Source: DASXRA01 sp036506155 (GTDB lineage Bacteria; Actinomycetota; Actinomycetes; Mycobacteriales; Jatrophihabitantaceae). From it: a DNA stretch of 29,713 bases. The notes below the pieces were generated by a model that was not told where the DNA came from, ran no database searches, and saw nothing but the letters and a program-made list of their open reading frames with translations. The translations under genes were made by a program, and so were the position numbers. The DNA lies in contig DASXSF010000145.1 in assembly GCA_036506155.1 (NCBI GenBank), positions 1 through 29,713 of the forward strand, written 5' to 3'. Positions 22,917-29,713 of the stretch are shown in pieces. The stretch's first letter is position 1; every line of letters begins with the position of its first letter.

Positions 22917-22969
22917 CCCGATCGCGCAAGATTCGCTCGCGTCAGACTAGGAATCCTTGCGCAATCGGG
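22917..22969. promoter_or_regulatory. Strong imperfect inverted repeat upstream of gabT
   Basis: The left arm CCCGATCGCGCAAGATTC (22917-22934) is the reverse complement of GAATCCTTGCGCAATCGGG (22951-22969) except for one mismatch and one extra base, with a 16-base loop. It begins at the base after the carrier-protein stop and ends 14 bases before gabT. No U-run follows. It can be a terminator of the bioY operon, an operator for gabT (the arms carry half-sites like TTGCGCAA), or both. Confidence 0.6.
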
Positions 22970-22983
22970 CAGATGGGGTGGAC

Positions 22984-24312
22984 ATGAGTGACGTGCCACA
23001 GCGGCGACTACTGCGCACCAGGATTCCCGGGCCGGGTTCGGTGGCCCTTTCCGAACGGAAGGACGCGGCGGTCGCGCCGGGTGTCGGCACGACGCTGCCG
23101 GTGTACGTCGCGCGCGCCGGCGGCGGCATCGTGGTCGATGTCGACGGGAACCAGCTGATCGACTTCGGCTCGGGCATCGCGGTGACGTCGGTCGGAAACG
23201 CGGCCCCGCGCGTCGTGGCGGCAGTCCAGGAGCAGGTCGCCGACTTCACGCACACCTGCTTCATGATCACGCCCTACGAGGAGTACGTCGCGGTCTGCGA
23301 GCAGCTCAACGCGCTTACCCCAGGTAAGCAGAGCAAAAGGACCGCACTCTTCAACTCCGGCGCGGAGGCCGTCGAGAACGCGGTGAAGATCGCCCGCTCG
23401 TACACGGGGCGGGCAGCGGTCATCGCGTTCGACCACGCGTACCACGGCCGGACGAACCTCACCATGTCGCTGACCGCGAAGAACATGCCGTACAAGCATC
23501 GGTTCGGGCCGTTCGCCGGCGAGATCTACCGCGCGCCGATGGCATATCCGTTCCGCTGGCCGACGGACGATTGCGCCTCTGAAGCATTTGCGGCGTTCAC
23601 AGATGTGGTGCACTCACAGGTCGGCGAGACCAACACGGCCGCCGTGATCCTGGAGCCGATCCAGGGTGAGGGCGGCTTCGTCGTGCCGGCACCGGGGTTC
23701 GTGTCGCGGGTGGCGGACTGGTGCCGGGACAACGGCATCCTGTTCATCGCGGACGAGATACAGACCGGGTTCTGCCGTACCGGCGACTGGTTCGCATGCG
23801 AACACGAGGGCGTCCAGCCCGACCTGGTCACCACCGCGAAAGGCATTGCTGGCGGATTGCCACTGGCCGGGGTGACCGGACGAGCCGACGTGATGGATGC
23901 GGTGCACGTCGGGGGGTTGGGCGGCACCTACGGCGGCAACCCGGTGGCCTGTGCGGCGGCGCTGGCCGCGATCGAGACGATGCGCGCCGATGACCTTTGC
24001 GGCGCGGCCCGGCGCATCGAGTCGGTCATGCTGCCCCGGCTTTCCGCGCTGGCGGCGAAGTACGAGGCCGTCGGCGACGTGCGGGGGCGCGGCGCCATGC
24101 TGGCGATCGAGCTGGTTCGGCCGGCCAGCAAGGAACCCGACCCGGTGCTGACGGCAGAGGTGTCGTCCGCGTGTCACCGCGAGGGATTGATCACCCTGAC
24201 CGCGGGCACATACGGCAACGTGTTGCGCTTCCTGCCGCCGCTCGTGATAGGCGAAGCACTGCTCACCGAGGGGTTGGACATCCTGGACGCCGCCTTCGCC
24301 GCTATGGCGTGA
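22984..24312 (+). CDS. gabT: 4-aminobutyrate aminotransferase
   Basis: A 442-residue class III PLP aminotransferase. ATG 22984 follows a GGGGTGG stretch; a nine-residue longer TTG form is unlikely because it begins inside the inverted repeat. Key parts: LIDFGSGIAVTSVGN, ALFNSGAEAVENAVKIARSYTGR (phosphate site), FDHAYHGRTNLTMSLT, ILEPIQGEGGF, FIADEIQTGFCRTG (PLP ring Asp) and PLP Lys K286 in TTAKGIAGGLPLAGVTGR. The QTGFCRTG and GGTYGGNPVAC motifs match actinobacterial GABA transaminases, giving succinate semialdehyde. It continues the putrescine route from the dehydrogenase at 20511. No succinate-semialdehyde dehydrogenase is in the window. Confidence 0.95.
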   Translation: MSDVPQRRLLRTRIPGPGSVALSERKDAAVAPGVGTTLPVYVARAGGGIVVDVDGNQLIDFGSGIAVTSVGNAAPRVVAAVQEQVADFTHTCFMITPYEEYVAVCEQLNALTPGKQSKRTALFNSGAEAVENAVKIARSYTGRAAVIAFDHAYHGRTNLTMSLTAKNMPYKHRFGPFAGEIYRAPMAYPFRWPTDDCASEAFAAFTDVVHSQVGETNTAAVILEPIQGEGGFVVPAPGFVSRVADWCRDNGILFIADEIQTGFCRTGDWFACEHEGVQPDLVTTAKGIAGGLPLAGVTGRADVMDAVHVGGLGGTYGGNPVACAAALAAIETMRADDLCGAARRIESVMLPRLSALAAKYEAVGDVRGRGAMLAIELVRPASKEPDPVLTAEVSSACHREGLITLTAGTYGNVLRFLPPLVIGEALLTEGLDILDAAFAAMA

Positions 24313-24348
24313 GAAAGGCATCATCGCCCGCCGGTATCGTCATGTCTC

Positions 24349-25617
24349 GTGGCCTTGGTGGTGCAGAAGTACGGCGGCTCGTCCGTGGCGGACGCCGAGC
24401 GCATCAAGCGCGTTGCCGAGCGTATCGTCGCGACCCGCCGTGAAGGGCACGACGTCGTAGTCGTCGTGTCGGCGATGGGCGACACCACCGACGAACTGAT
24501 CGACCTCGCGAAGCAGGTCGTGCCAGTGCCGTCCGGGCGCGAGTTCGACATGCTGCTGACGGCCGGCGAGCGCATCTCCATGGCACTGCTCGCCATGGCG
24601 ATCAACTCGCTGGGTTACACGGCGCAGTCGTTCACCGGGTCGCAGGCCGGCGTGCTCACCACCGCGGTGCACGGAAAGGCGCGCATCGTCGGTATCACGC
24701 CAGGACGAGTCGAAGCGTCCTACCGCGCCGGCAACGTCGCCATCGTCGCCGGATTCCAAGGCGTCAGCCCGGACACCAAGGACATCACGACGCTCGGCCG
24801 CGGCGGCTCGGACACCACGGCCGTCGCCCTGGCAGCCTCCCTGGACGCCGACGTCTGCGAGATCTACAGCGACGTGGACGGGGTATTCACCGCCGACCCG
24901 CGCATCGTCCCGAACGCTCGCCGGCTCACCAAGCTCACGTACGAGGAAATGCTCGAGCTGGCCGCGTGCGGGGCCAAGATTCTGCACCTGCGCAGCGTCG
25001 AATACGGGCGGCGCTACGGCGTGCCTATTCACGTCCGCTCGTCGTATTCGACCAAGCTCGGCACCGTCGTCGCCGGCTCGATGGAGGATCTACCCGTGGA
25101 ACAGGCCATTATCAGCGGCGTCGCGCACGACCGCAGCGAGGCGAAGGTCACCGTGGTCGGCGTGCCGGACAAGCCCGGCGAGGCGGCGGCGATCTTCCGT
25201 GAGCTGGCCGGCGCCGAGATCAACATCGACATGATCGTTCAGAACGTCTCCACTCGCGGGACGGGCCGGACCGACGTGTCGTTCACGCTCCCGGCGACGG
25301 ACGGCGCAACGGCGCTGTCGGCTTTGAAGAAGGTGCAGGACGAGGTCGGCTTCGAGGACCTCCTCTACGACGAGCACATCGGCAAGCTGTCCCTGGTCGG
25401 TGCGGGAATGCGCTCACATCCTGGTGTGTCGGCGACGTTCTTCAGCGCGCTGGCTGCAGCCGGCGTCAACGTGGAGATGATCTCGACCTCGGAGATCCGC
25501 ATTTCCGTCGTGCTGCGCGACACCGACCTCGACGTGGCGGTACGTGCCGTCCACGACGCGTTCGAGCTGGGCTCCACCGAAGAAGAGGCCGTGGTCTACG
25601 GGGGGACAGGCAGGTGA
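24349..25617 (+). CDS. lysC: Aspartate kinase
   Basis: A 422-residue aspartokinase. The N-terminus VVQKYGGSSVADAERIKRVAERIV and the motif TLGRGGSDTTAVALAASLDADVCEIYSDVDGVFTADPRI are diagnostic, within residues 1-240 that form the kinase. Two ACT domains follow (about 265-340 and 345-415), with KPGEAAAIFRELAGAEINIDMIVQNVS and HPGVSATFFSALAAAGVNVEMISTSEIRISVV. This two-ACT layout matches the Corynebacterium-type enzyme, feedback-inhibited by lysine and threonine. GTG 24349 has no Shine-Dalgarno; TATCGT ends eight bases before it, suggesting a leaderless start. The internal site at 25083-25098 may yield a separate ACT-only beta subunit. It precedes asd by 117 bases. Confidence 0.97.
   Translation: MALVVQKYGGSSVADAERIKRVAERIVATRREGHDVVVVVSAMGDTTDELIDLAKQVVPVPSGREFDMLLTAGERISMALLAMAINSLGYTAQSFTGSQAGVLTTAVHGKARIVGITPGRVEASYRAGNVAIVAGFQGVSPDTKDITTLGRGGSDTTAVALAASLDADVCEIYSDVDGVFTADPRIVPNARRLTKLTYEEMLELAACGAKILHLRSVEYGRRYGVPIHVRSSYSTKLGTVVAGSMEDLPVEQAIISGVAHDRSEAKVTVVGVPDKPGEAAAIFRELAGAEINIDMIVQNVSTRGTGRTDVSFTLPATDGATALSALKKVQDEVGFEDLLYDEHIGKLSLVGAGMRSHPGVSATFFSALAAAGVNVEMISTSEIRISVVLRDTDLDVAVRAVHDAFELGSTEEEAVVYGGTGR
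25083..25098 (+). promoter_or_regulatory. Internal ribosome site and GTG start for an aspartokinase beta subunit
   Basis: GGAGG (25083-25087) lies eight bases before an in-frame GTG (25096) within lysC, opening VEQAIISGVAHDRSEAKVTV. In Corynebacterium the beta subunit begins at the equivalent place (residue about 250). The in-frame ATG at 25081 is an alternative start without a ribosome site. This is inferred from position and spacing. Confidence 0.5.
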
Positions 25618-25734
25618 CCACGAGGCGATGAGCGCAAGCGCTGCGAGCCCGCGGGCCGCGACGCGGCCGCGCCGGGAGGCGCGAATCGGGTCGACGACCG
25701 GCCCGAGCGAACCGAGCGGTCGGAAGGAGACACG

Positions 25735-26805
25735 ATGCCGCGGATAGGAGTAGTCGGCGCGACGGGGCAGGTCGGTGGGGTCATGCGCCGCATCCTGGTG
25801 GAGCGCGACTTCCCGGTCGACCAGATCCGCTACTTCGCCTCGGCGCGGTCGGCGGGTACGAGCCTGCCGTGGCGCGGAGCCGACATCGTCGTCGAGGATG
25901 CCGCGACCGCCGACCCGTCGGGCCTGGACATCGCCTTGTTCTCTGCGGGAAAGGCCGCGTCGCGCGAGCTCGCTCCCCGCTTCGCAGCGGCCGGGGCGAC
26001 CGTGATCGACAACTCGTCGGCGTGGCGTATGGACCCGGACGTTCCGCTGATCGTGTCCGAGGTCAACCCCGACGAGGTCCGCCGCGCTCCCAAGGGCATC
26101 ATCGCCAACCCGAACTGCACGACTATGGCCGCCATGCCGGTGCTCAAGCCACTGCACGACGAGGCGGGGCTGACGCGGCTGGTGGCATCGACCTACCAGG
26201 CGGTATCGGGCGCGGGACTCACCGCCGTCGAGGAGTTCGACCGGCAGGTTCGCGAAACCTGGAGCGAGGCTGCGGCCCTGACGCACGACGGCACCGCCGT
26301 GAAGTTTCCGGAGCCGGCGAAGTTCGCGGCGCCGATCGCGTTCAACGTGCTGCCGCTGGCCGGGTCGATCGTCGACGACGGCTCGTACGAGACCGACGAG
26401 GAGCAGAAGCTGCGCAACGAGTCCCGCAAGATCCTCGGCATTCCGGATCTGCTCGTGTCCGGGACGTGCGTGCGCGTACCGGTGTTCACCGGGCACTCGC
26501 TGTCGATCAACGCTGAATTCGCTCGGCCGCTGTCGGTCGAGCGCGCGATACGAGTACTGCACGACGCGCCGGGTGTCGCGCTGTCCGATGTGCCTACTCC
26601 GCTGCAGGCGGCAGGCACCGACCCGGCGTACGTGGGCCGCATCCGCCAGGACCCCGGGGTGCCCGATGGCCGCGGACTCGCCCTGTTCGTCAGCAACGAC
26701 AACCTGCGCAAGGGTGCTGCCCTCAACGCGGTGCAGATCGCCGAACTGGTTGCGAACCTCGGGACGCTAGCTGGCGTTCCAGCTGAACGGCGTCATTTCG
26801 CGTAG
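25735..26805 (+). CDS. asd: Aspartate-semialdehyde dehydrogenase
   Basis: A 356-residue enzyme, second step after aspartokinase. ATG 25735 follows GGAAGGAGA. The NADP site is RIGVVGATGQVGGVMRRILVERDFP, followed by ALFSAGKAASRELAPRF and DNSSAWRMDPDVPLIVSEVN. The active-site Cys is in ANPNCTTMAAMPVLKPLHD. The substrate/His region holds RVPVFTGHSLSINAEF, and the end has LFVSNDNLRKGAALNAVQIAELV. The length is normal for actinobacteria. The last codons overlap the end of the def gene on the other strand by 39 bases. It is probably co-transcribed with lysC. Confidence 0.97.
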   Translation: MPRIGVVGATGQVGGVMRRILVERDFPVDQIRYFASARSAGTSLPWRGADIVVEDAATADPSGLDIALFSAGKAASRELAPRFAAAGATVIDNSSAWRMDPDVPLIVSEVNPDEVRRAPKGIIANPNCTTMAAMPVLKPLHDEAGLTRLVASTYQAVSGAGLTAVEEFDRQVRETWSEAAALTHDGTAVKFPEPAKFAAPIAFNVLPLAGSIVDDGSYETDEEQKLRNESRKILGIPDLLVSGTCVRVPVFTGHSLSINAEFARPLSVERAIRVLHDAPGVALSDVPTPLQAAGTDPAYVGRIRQDPGVPDGRGLALFVSNDNLRKGAALNAVQIAELVANLGTLAGVPAERRHFA

Positions 26806-27285
26806 TACGCGACGCCGACGGTTTCGCGGCAGGTGGTCGATGTACAGGATGCCTTGCAGGTGCTCGGTCTCATGAATCAGGCAGCGGGCGAAGTAGCCCG
26901 TGCCGGTGACCTCGAGCGGTCTGCCGGTTTTGTCGACGCCGCGCGCGGTGGCCACTGACGGGCGCGCCAGTTCGTGGTACGGCCCGGGAACGGAAAGACA
27001 CCCCTCCTCGCCTTCGTCTATTGGACCCGAGGTCGACACGATCGACGGATTCACCATGTGGCCGACGTGCTGCTTGCCCTCCGCGTCGGGGCAGTCGTAG
27101 ACGAACACCGCAAGGTCGACGCCGACCTGAGGCGCGGCCAGTCCGACACCGGACGCGACCGCCATGGTCGCGAACATGTCGTCGATCAGCTCGGACAGCG
27201 AATCGTCGAACGCGGACACCTGCCGGCTGACCTTGTGCAGCAGCGGGTCGCCGACGACCGTCACCTTGCGCGGAGTGCCTGCCAC
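26767..27285 (-). CDS. def: Peptide deformylase
   Basis: A 172-residue enzyme that removes the formyl group from new proteins. A leftward frame stays open to 27735, but only the part from GTG 27285 (AGTPRKVTVVGDPLLH) is deformylase, and TAGCAT lies eight bases upstream, so a leaderless start fits. All three motifs are intact: GVGLAAPQVG (residues 46-55), EGCLSVPG with metal Cys C96, and HETEHLQGILYIDHL with H138, E139 and H142. The protein ends with FSWNAS, whose codons overlap the asd 3' end. Its metal is expected to be Fe2+ or Zn2+. Confidence 0.95.
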   Translation of the reverse strand: MAGTPRKVTVVGDPLLHKVSRQVSAFDDSLSELIDDMFATMAVASGVGLAAPQVGVDLAVFVYDCPDAEGKQHVGHMVNPSIVSTSGPIDEGEEGCLSVPGPYHELARPSVATARGVDKTGRPLEVTGTGYFARCLIHETEHLQGILYIDHLPRNRRRRVLREMTPFSWNAS

Positions 27286-27293
27286 GACGCGTG

Positions 27294-27299
27294 ATGCTA
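27294..27299 (-). promoter_or_regulatory. -10 box (TAGCAT) for leaderless def
   Basis: TAGCAT on the def strand ends eight bases before GTG 27285, with no ribosome site between. It supports the short start for def. Confidence 0.4.
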
Positions 27300-27357
27300 T
27301 CCCGCCGGGCGGAGCCGTCGAGCGGCCGTTGTCGTCGCCTCGTGCTGTGATGGCGGA

Positions 27358-27705
27358 ATGGTGACGGTCGACGATGTACGGCGGATTGCGCGATCGCTGC
27401 CGGGCTCCTATGAGGTCGTGGTCCGCGACCGGGTGAAATTCCGGGTCGGCCGCTACGTCTACATCGCGTTCTCGTGGGACGAGACGATCATGGGTTTCGG
27501 CTACCTGCGCGAGGAGCGCGACGCGCTCGTTGCCTCCGACCCGGAAACGTTCCTGCCGCCGGAGCGGGTCGACCTGCGCTACCACTGGGTTCAGGCACGC
27601 ATGGCCGCGCTGGACGAGGAACAGCTGCGCGAGCTGGTTGTCGACGCCTGGCGGATCGCAGCCCCCAAGCGCCTGGTGGCGCAGTACACCGCCGACCGGA
27701 CCTAG
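27358..27705 (+). CDS. MmcQ/YjbR-family protein
   Basis: A 115-residue protein with ATG 27358. The pattern TVDDVRRIARSLPGSYEV, then VKFRVGRYVYIAFSWDETIMGFGYLREERDALVASDPETFLPPE, and HWVQARMAALDEEQLRELVVDAWRIAAPKRL matches the MmcQ/YjbR family (CyaY-like fold), a possible DNA-binding or stress-linked protein of unknown exact role. The characteristic W-V segment (HWVQARM) and the C-terminal helix are present, and the length is typical. It is divergent from def and runs toward the serine hydrolase 28 bases later. Confidence 0.88.
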   Translation: MVTVDDVRRIARSLPGSYEVVVRDRVKFRVGRYVYIAFSWDETIMGFGYLREERDALVASDPETFLPPERVDLRYHWVQARMAALDEEQLRELVVDAWRIAAPKRLVAQYTADRT

Positions 27706-27733
27706 CCGGAACCGCCGTGGCAGAGTTGCGGGC

Positions 27734-28855
27734 ATGGGCTCGCCGCTTTCCGAGCTGCTGTCTCGTCATACCGAGGCCGGCACGATCCCCGGCGGGGTAG
27801 CGCTGCTCGGTGTCGGGAACGATGTCGAGCTGGTCACAGTAGGCATGGCCTCGGTCGGGGGCGAGCCGATGCGGGCGGATGCAATCATGCGCATCCAGTC
27901 GATGACCAAGGTGATCACCGCGGTCGCGGCGCTGCGTCTTGTGGCGGCCGGGCGTCTGGAGCTCGACCAGAGCGTCGTCGAGTGGCTGCCGGAGATCGCC
28001 GACCGGCCGGTACTACGCACGCCGACAGCGGCCCTCGACGACACCGTGCCGGCCCGCGGCGCGATCACGCTTCGCCACCTCCTGACCAACACATCCGGCT
28101 ACGGCATGATCACCGAGGCGTCGCCGCTGTCGCGGGCGATGGCCGAGAACGGCACTGAGGCGGGCCCGGAGCCGCTCGCTGTCGGGGCTGACGAGTGGCT
28201 GCGCCGGCTGGCGGAACTCCCGCTCGCCTTCCAGCCGGGAGAGGGCTGGCGCTATCACCACTCGTTCGGGGTGCTGGGCATTCTCATCTCGCGGGTGACG
28301 GGGCACCCGCTCGGCGAGCACCTGGCCGACGACGTCTTCGGCCCACTCGGGATGACCGATACCGCGCTCTGGGTACCGGCGGATGACGTGGCCCGGCTGC
28401 CGGCCGCGTACCGCCACAGCGAGGCGGGATTGGTAGAGACCGAACCGGCAGGTGGAGGGTTCTACGCGGGGCCGCCTCCGTTCGACGTCAGCCACGGCGA
28501 ACTGGTCTCGACAGCGCGGGACTTCCATCGCCTTGCCCGCATGCTCGCCGATGGAGAGCAGTCGATGATCTCGGCCGATCACCTGCGGCAGATGACCAGC
28601 GACCAGGTACCGGAGGCATGCAAGACCGCGGAGAGCTTCTTCGCGGGTTTCTGGGATGGCGTGGGTTGGGGTTACGGCGTCGCCGTGCAGACCGAGGGAC
28701 GCCGTCGCGGCCGATACGGCTGGTCCGGTGGACAGGGCACGGACTTCTTCGTCGATCGCGACGGAACGGTCGGAATCCTGCTCACCCAGGTCGAGATGGG
28801 TACGCGGATGTGGCCGCTGCTCGAGGAGTTCCAGTCCCTGCACGAGCCCTCGTGA
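27734..28855 (+). CDS. Serine hydrolase of the beta-lactamase/esterase family
   Basis: A 373-residue penicillin-binding-protein-like hydrolase. ATG 27734 has no clear ribosome site. Active-site motifs are S56-x-x-K59 (IQSMTKVITAVAAL), Y174 (WRYHHSFGVLG, where class C enzymes have Y-x-N) and a GGQG motif (YGWSGGQGTDFF). Other family traits are LRHLLTNTSGYG and VFGPLGMTDTALW. No signal peptide is visible, so it is probably cytoplasmic. It is more likely an esterase or peptidase of the EstB kind than an antibiotic-resistance enzyme; the substrate is unknown. The methyltransferase gene follows after 13 bases. Confidence 0.9.
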   Translation: MGSPLSELLSRHTEAGTIPGGVALLGVGNDVELVTVGMASVGGEPMRADAIMRIQSMTKVITAVAALRLVAAGRLELDQSVVEWLPEIADRPVLRTPTAALDDTVPARGAITLRHLLTNTSGYGMITEASPLSRAMAENGTEAGPEPLAVGADEWLRRLAELPLAFQPGEGWRYHHSFGVLGILISRVTGHPLGEHLADDVFGPLGMTDTALWVPADDVARLPAAYRHSEAGLVETEPAGGGFYAGPPPFDVSHGELVSTARDFHRLARMLADGEQSMISADHLRQMTSDQVPEACKTAESFFAGFWDGVGWGYGVAVQTEGRRRGRYGWSGGQGTDFFVDRDGTVGILLTQVEMGTRMWPLLEEFQSLHEPS

Positions 28856-28868
28856 TCGGCTTCCGTGG

Positions 28869-29664
28869 ATGACGGAGGACACGCGCTGGCTGGACAGCAT
28901 GCCGGAGTACTACGACCGCTGCCTCGGGCCCGGGGTGTTCGCACCGTTCGCGCAGCGCCTGGCCGACATTGCCGCTGCGCACGCTCCGCAGGCGGTGCTG
29001 GAGATTGCGGCCGGCACCGGCATCGTCACGGCGGAACTGGTCCGCGTGTTGCCGACTGCGCAGATCACCGCGACCGACCTGAACCCCGCGATGGTGGCGT
29101 GGGCAGCGCAGCGGGTGAGCGGCCCGACGTGGTTGCCTGCCGACGCGCAGTGCCTGCAGTTCCGGGACGGCTCCTTCGACATGATCGTCTGCCAGTTCGG
29201 GGTGATGTTCTTCCCGGACAAGGCGCAGGCGTTCGCAGAGGTCGCGCGCGTGCTGTGCCCGGACGGGTTGTTCGTGTTCACCGCTTGGGACACCGTCGAC
29301 ACGTCAGACCTTCCCGCCGCCGTGGTCGCCGGGCTGGCCGAGATGTTCACCGACGATCCGCCGAGCTTCCTGACGCGCATCCCGCACGGCTACCACGAAG
29401 CGGACCGGATCCGACGCGACGTGGTGGACCGGGGGGCTGGCGGTCGAGAGCATCGACCGGATCGTGCTGCGCGGCGCCGCACCGTCGGCGCGGGTAATCG
29501 CGGAGGGTTTCTGCTACGGCACCCCCCTGCGCTTCGAGCTTCAGGAGCGTGGCGACGTCCAGCAGCTCACGGACGAACTCGCCGAGCGGATGACCGTCCA
29601 GCTCGGCGCCGGGCCGGTCGAAGGCGAGCTGGCCGCCTATCTCATATTCGCCCGCCACCCGTAG
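28869..29664 (+). pseudogene. SAM-dependent methyltransferase with frameshift in a G6 run
   Basis: From ATG 28869 the protein reads MTEDTRWLDSMPEYYDRCLG, then motif I VLEIAAGTGIVTAEL, motif II ATDLNPAMV and QFGVMFFPDKAQAFAEVARVLCPDG, a class I methyltransferase of the UbiE/methyltransf_11 kind. At the six-G run 29431-29436 the frame is lost. Dropping one G restores GLAVESIDRIVLRGAAPSARVIAEGFCYG and a normal C-terminus ending TAG at 29664, for 264 residues in all. Without the repair the frame runs to 29678 with an arginine-rich nonsense tail. The loss follows the whole SAM-binding domain, so a sequencing error in the homopolymer is as likely as a real mutation. The substrate is unknown. Confidence 0.75.
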
Positions 29665-29672
29665 CAGGCACC

Positions 29673-29705
29673 GCCTGAGCACAGTCCGTGGCATTGCTCT
29701 CAGGC
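29673..29705 (+). terminator. Possible terminator hairpin after the methyltransferase
   Basis: GCCTGAG (29673-29679) pairs with CTCAGGC (29699-29705) across a 19-base loop, eight bases after the stop. It is a candidate end of the 27734-29664 transcript. The loop is long and no T-run follows. Confidence 0.4.
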
Positions 29706-29713
29706 CTCACACT

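Noticed and set aside
25618..25734. Small open frame between lysC and asd
   Set aside because: It is a continuation of the GC-rich spacer, with no start signal of its own and a Ser/Arg/Pro-rich composition.
1..29713. CRISPR arrays, toxin-antitoxin pairs, restriction or anti-phage gene sets
   Set aside because: I saw no regularly spaced repeats and no protein with such motifs. The two orphan genes at 1767-2467 were considered as a toxin-antitoxin pair but show no family resemblance.

Overview
The window is high-GC DNA from an actinobacterium (Actinomycetota). The evidence is many GTG starts, several leaderless starts preceded by a TANNNT box, a bacterial small SRP RNA beside dnaX-ybaB-recR, an actinobacterial leuA with a Leu-codon leader peptide, and adjacent lysC and asd. 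I cannot name the genus from sequence alone.

Layout. (1) 1-1276: a secreted sialidase-like Asp-box protein, cut by the left edge. (2) 1277-6701: an accessory region with two small orphan genes, a translationally coupled operon of two tyrosine recombinases plus a small HTH protein (the second recombinase carries a one-base frameshift), and a third, phage/ICE-type integrase whose gene starts beside tRNA-Ser(GGA), with tandem 11-bp repeats in between. (3) 6776-12066: a housekeeping block of tRNA-Ser, SRP RNA, dnaX, ybaB, recR, then an unknown membrane-anchored protein coupled to a mycosin-like subtilase. (4) 12076-14724: a proline-rich DUF4389 protein and leuA with its leader peptide and attenuator-like region. 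(5) 14993-20475: a cell-envelope sugar locus encoding a UDP-sulfoquinovose synthase-like enzyme, a GtrA-family membrane protein, a DPM1-like glycosyltransferase, an APS reductase (sulfite source), a FAD oxidoreductase and a Gfo/Idh-type oxidoreductase. (6) 20511-24312: aminobutyraldehyde dehydrogenase and GABA transaminase on either side of bioY coupled to a 74-residue biotinyl carrier protein. (7) 24349-29664: lysC-asd, convergent def, then an MmcQ/YjbR protein, a serine hydrolase and a methyltransferase with a frameshift in a G6 run.

How the genes work together. The most interesting proposal is in region 5. CysH can supply sulfite, and the SQD1-like enzyme uses sulfite and UDP-glucose to make UDP-sulfoquinovose. 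The DPM1-like transferase and GtrA could then load and flip a polyprenyl-phosphate sugar, which would mean a sulfonated envelope glycan rather than (or besides) a sulfolipid. This is inference from gene content. Other points worth checking are the recombinase trio, the leuA attenuator, the bioY/carrier overlap, a strong inverted repeat before gabT, and an internal Shine-Dalgarno and GTG in lysC that could give a separate regulatory subunit.
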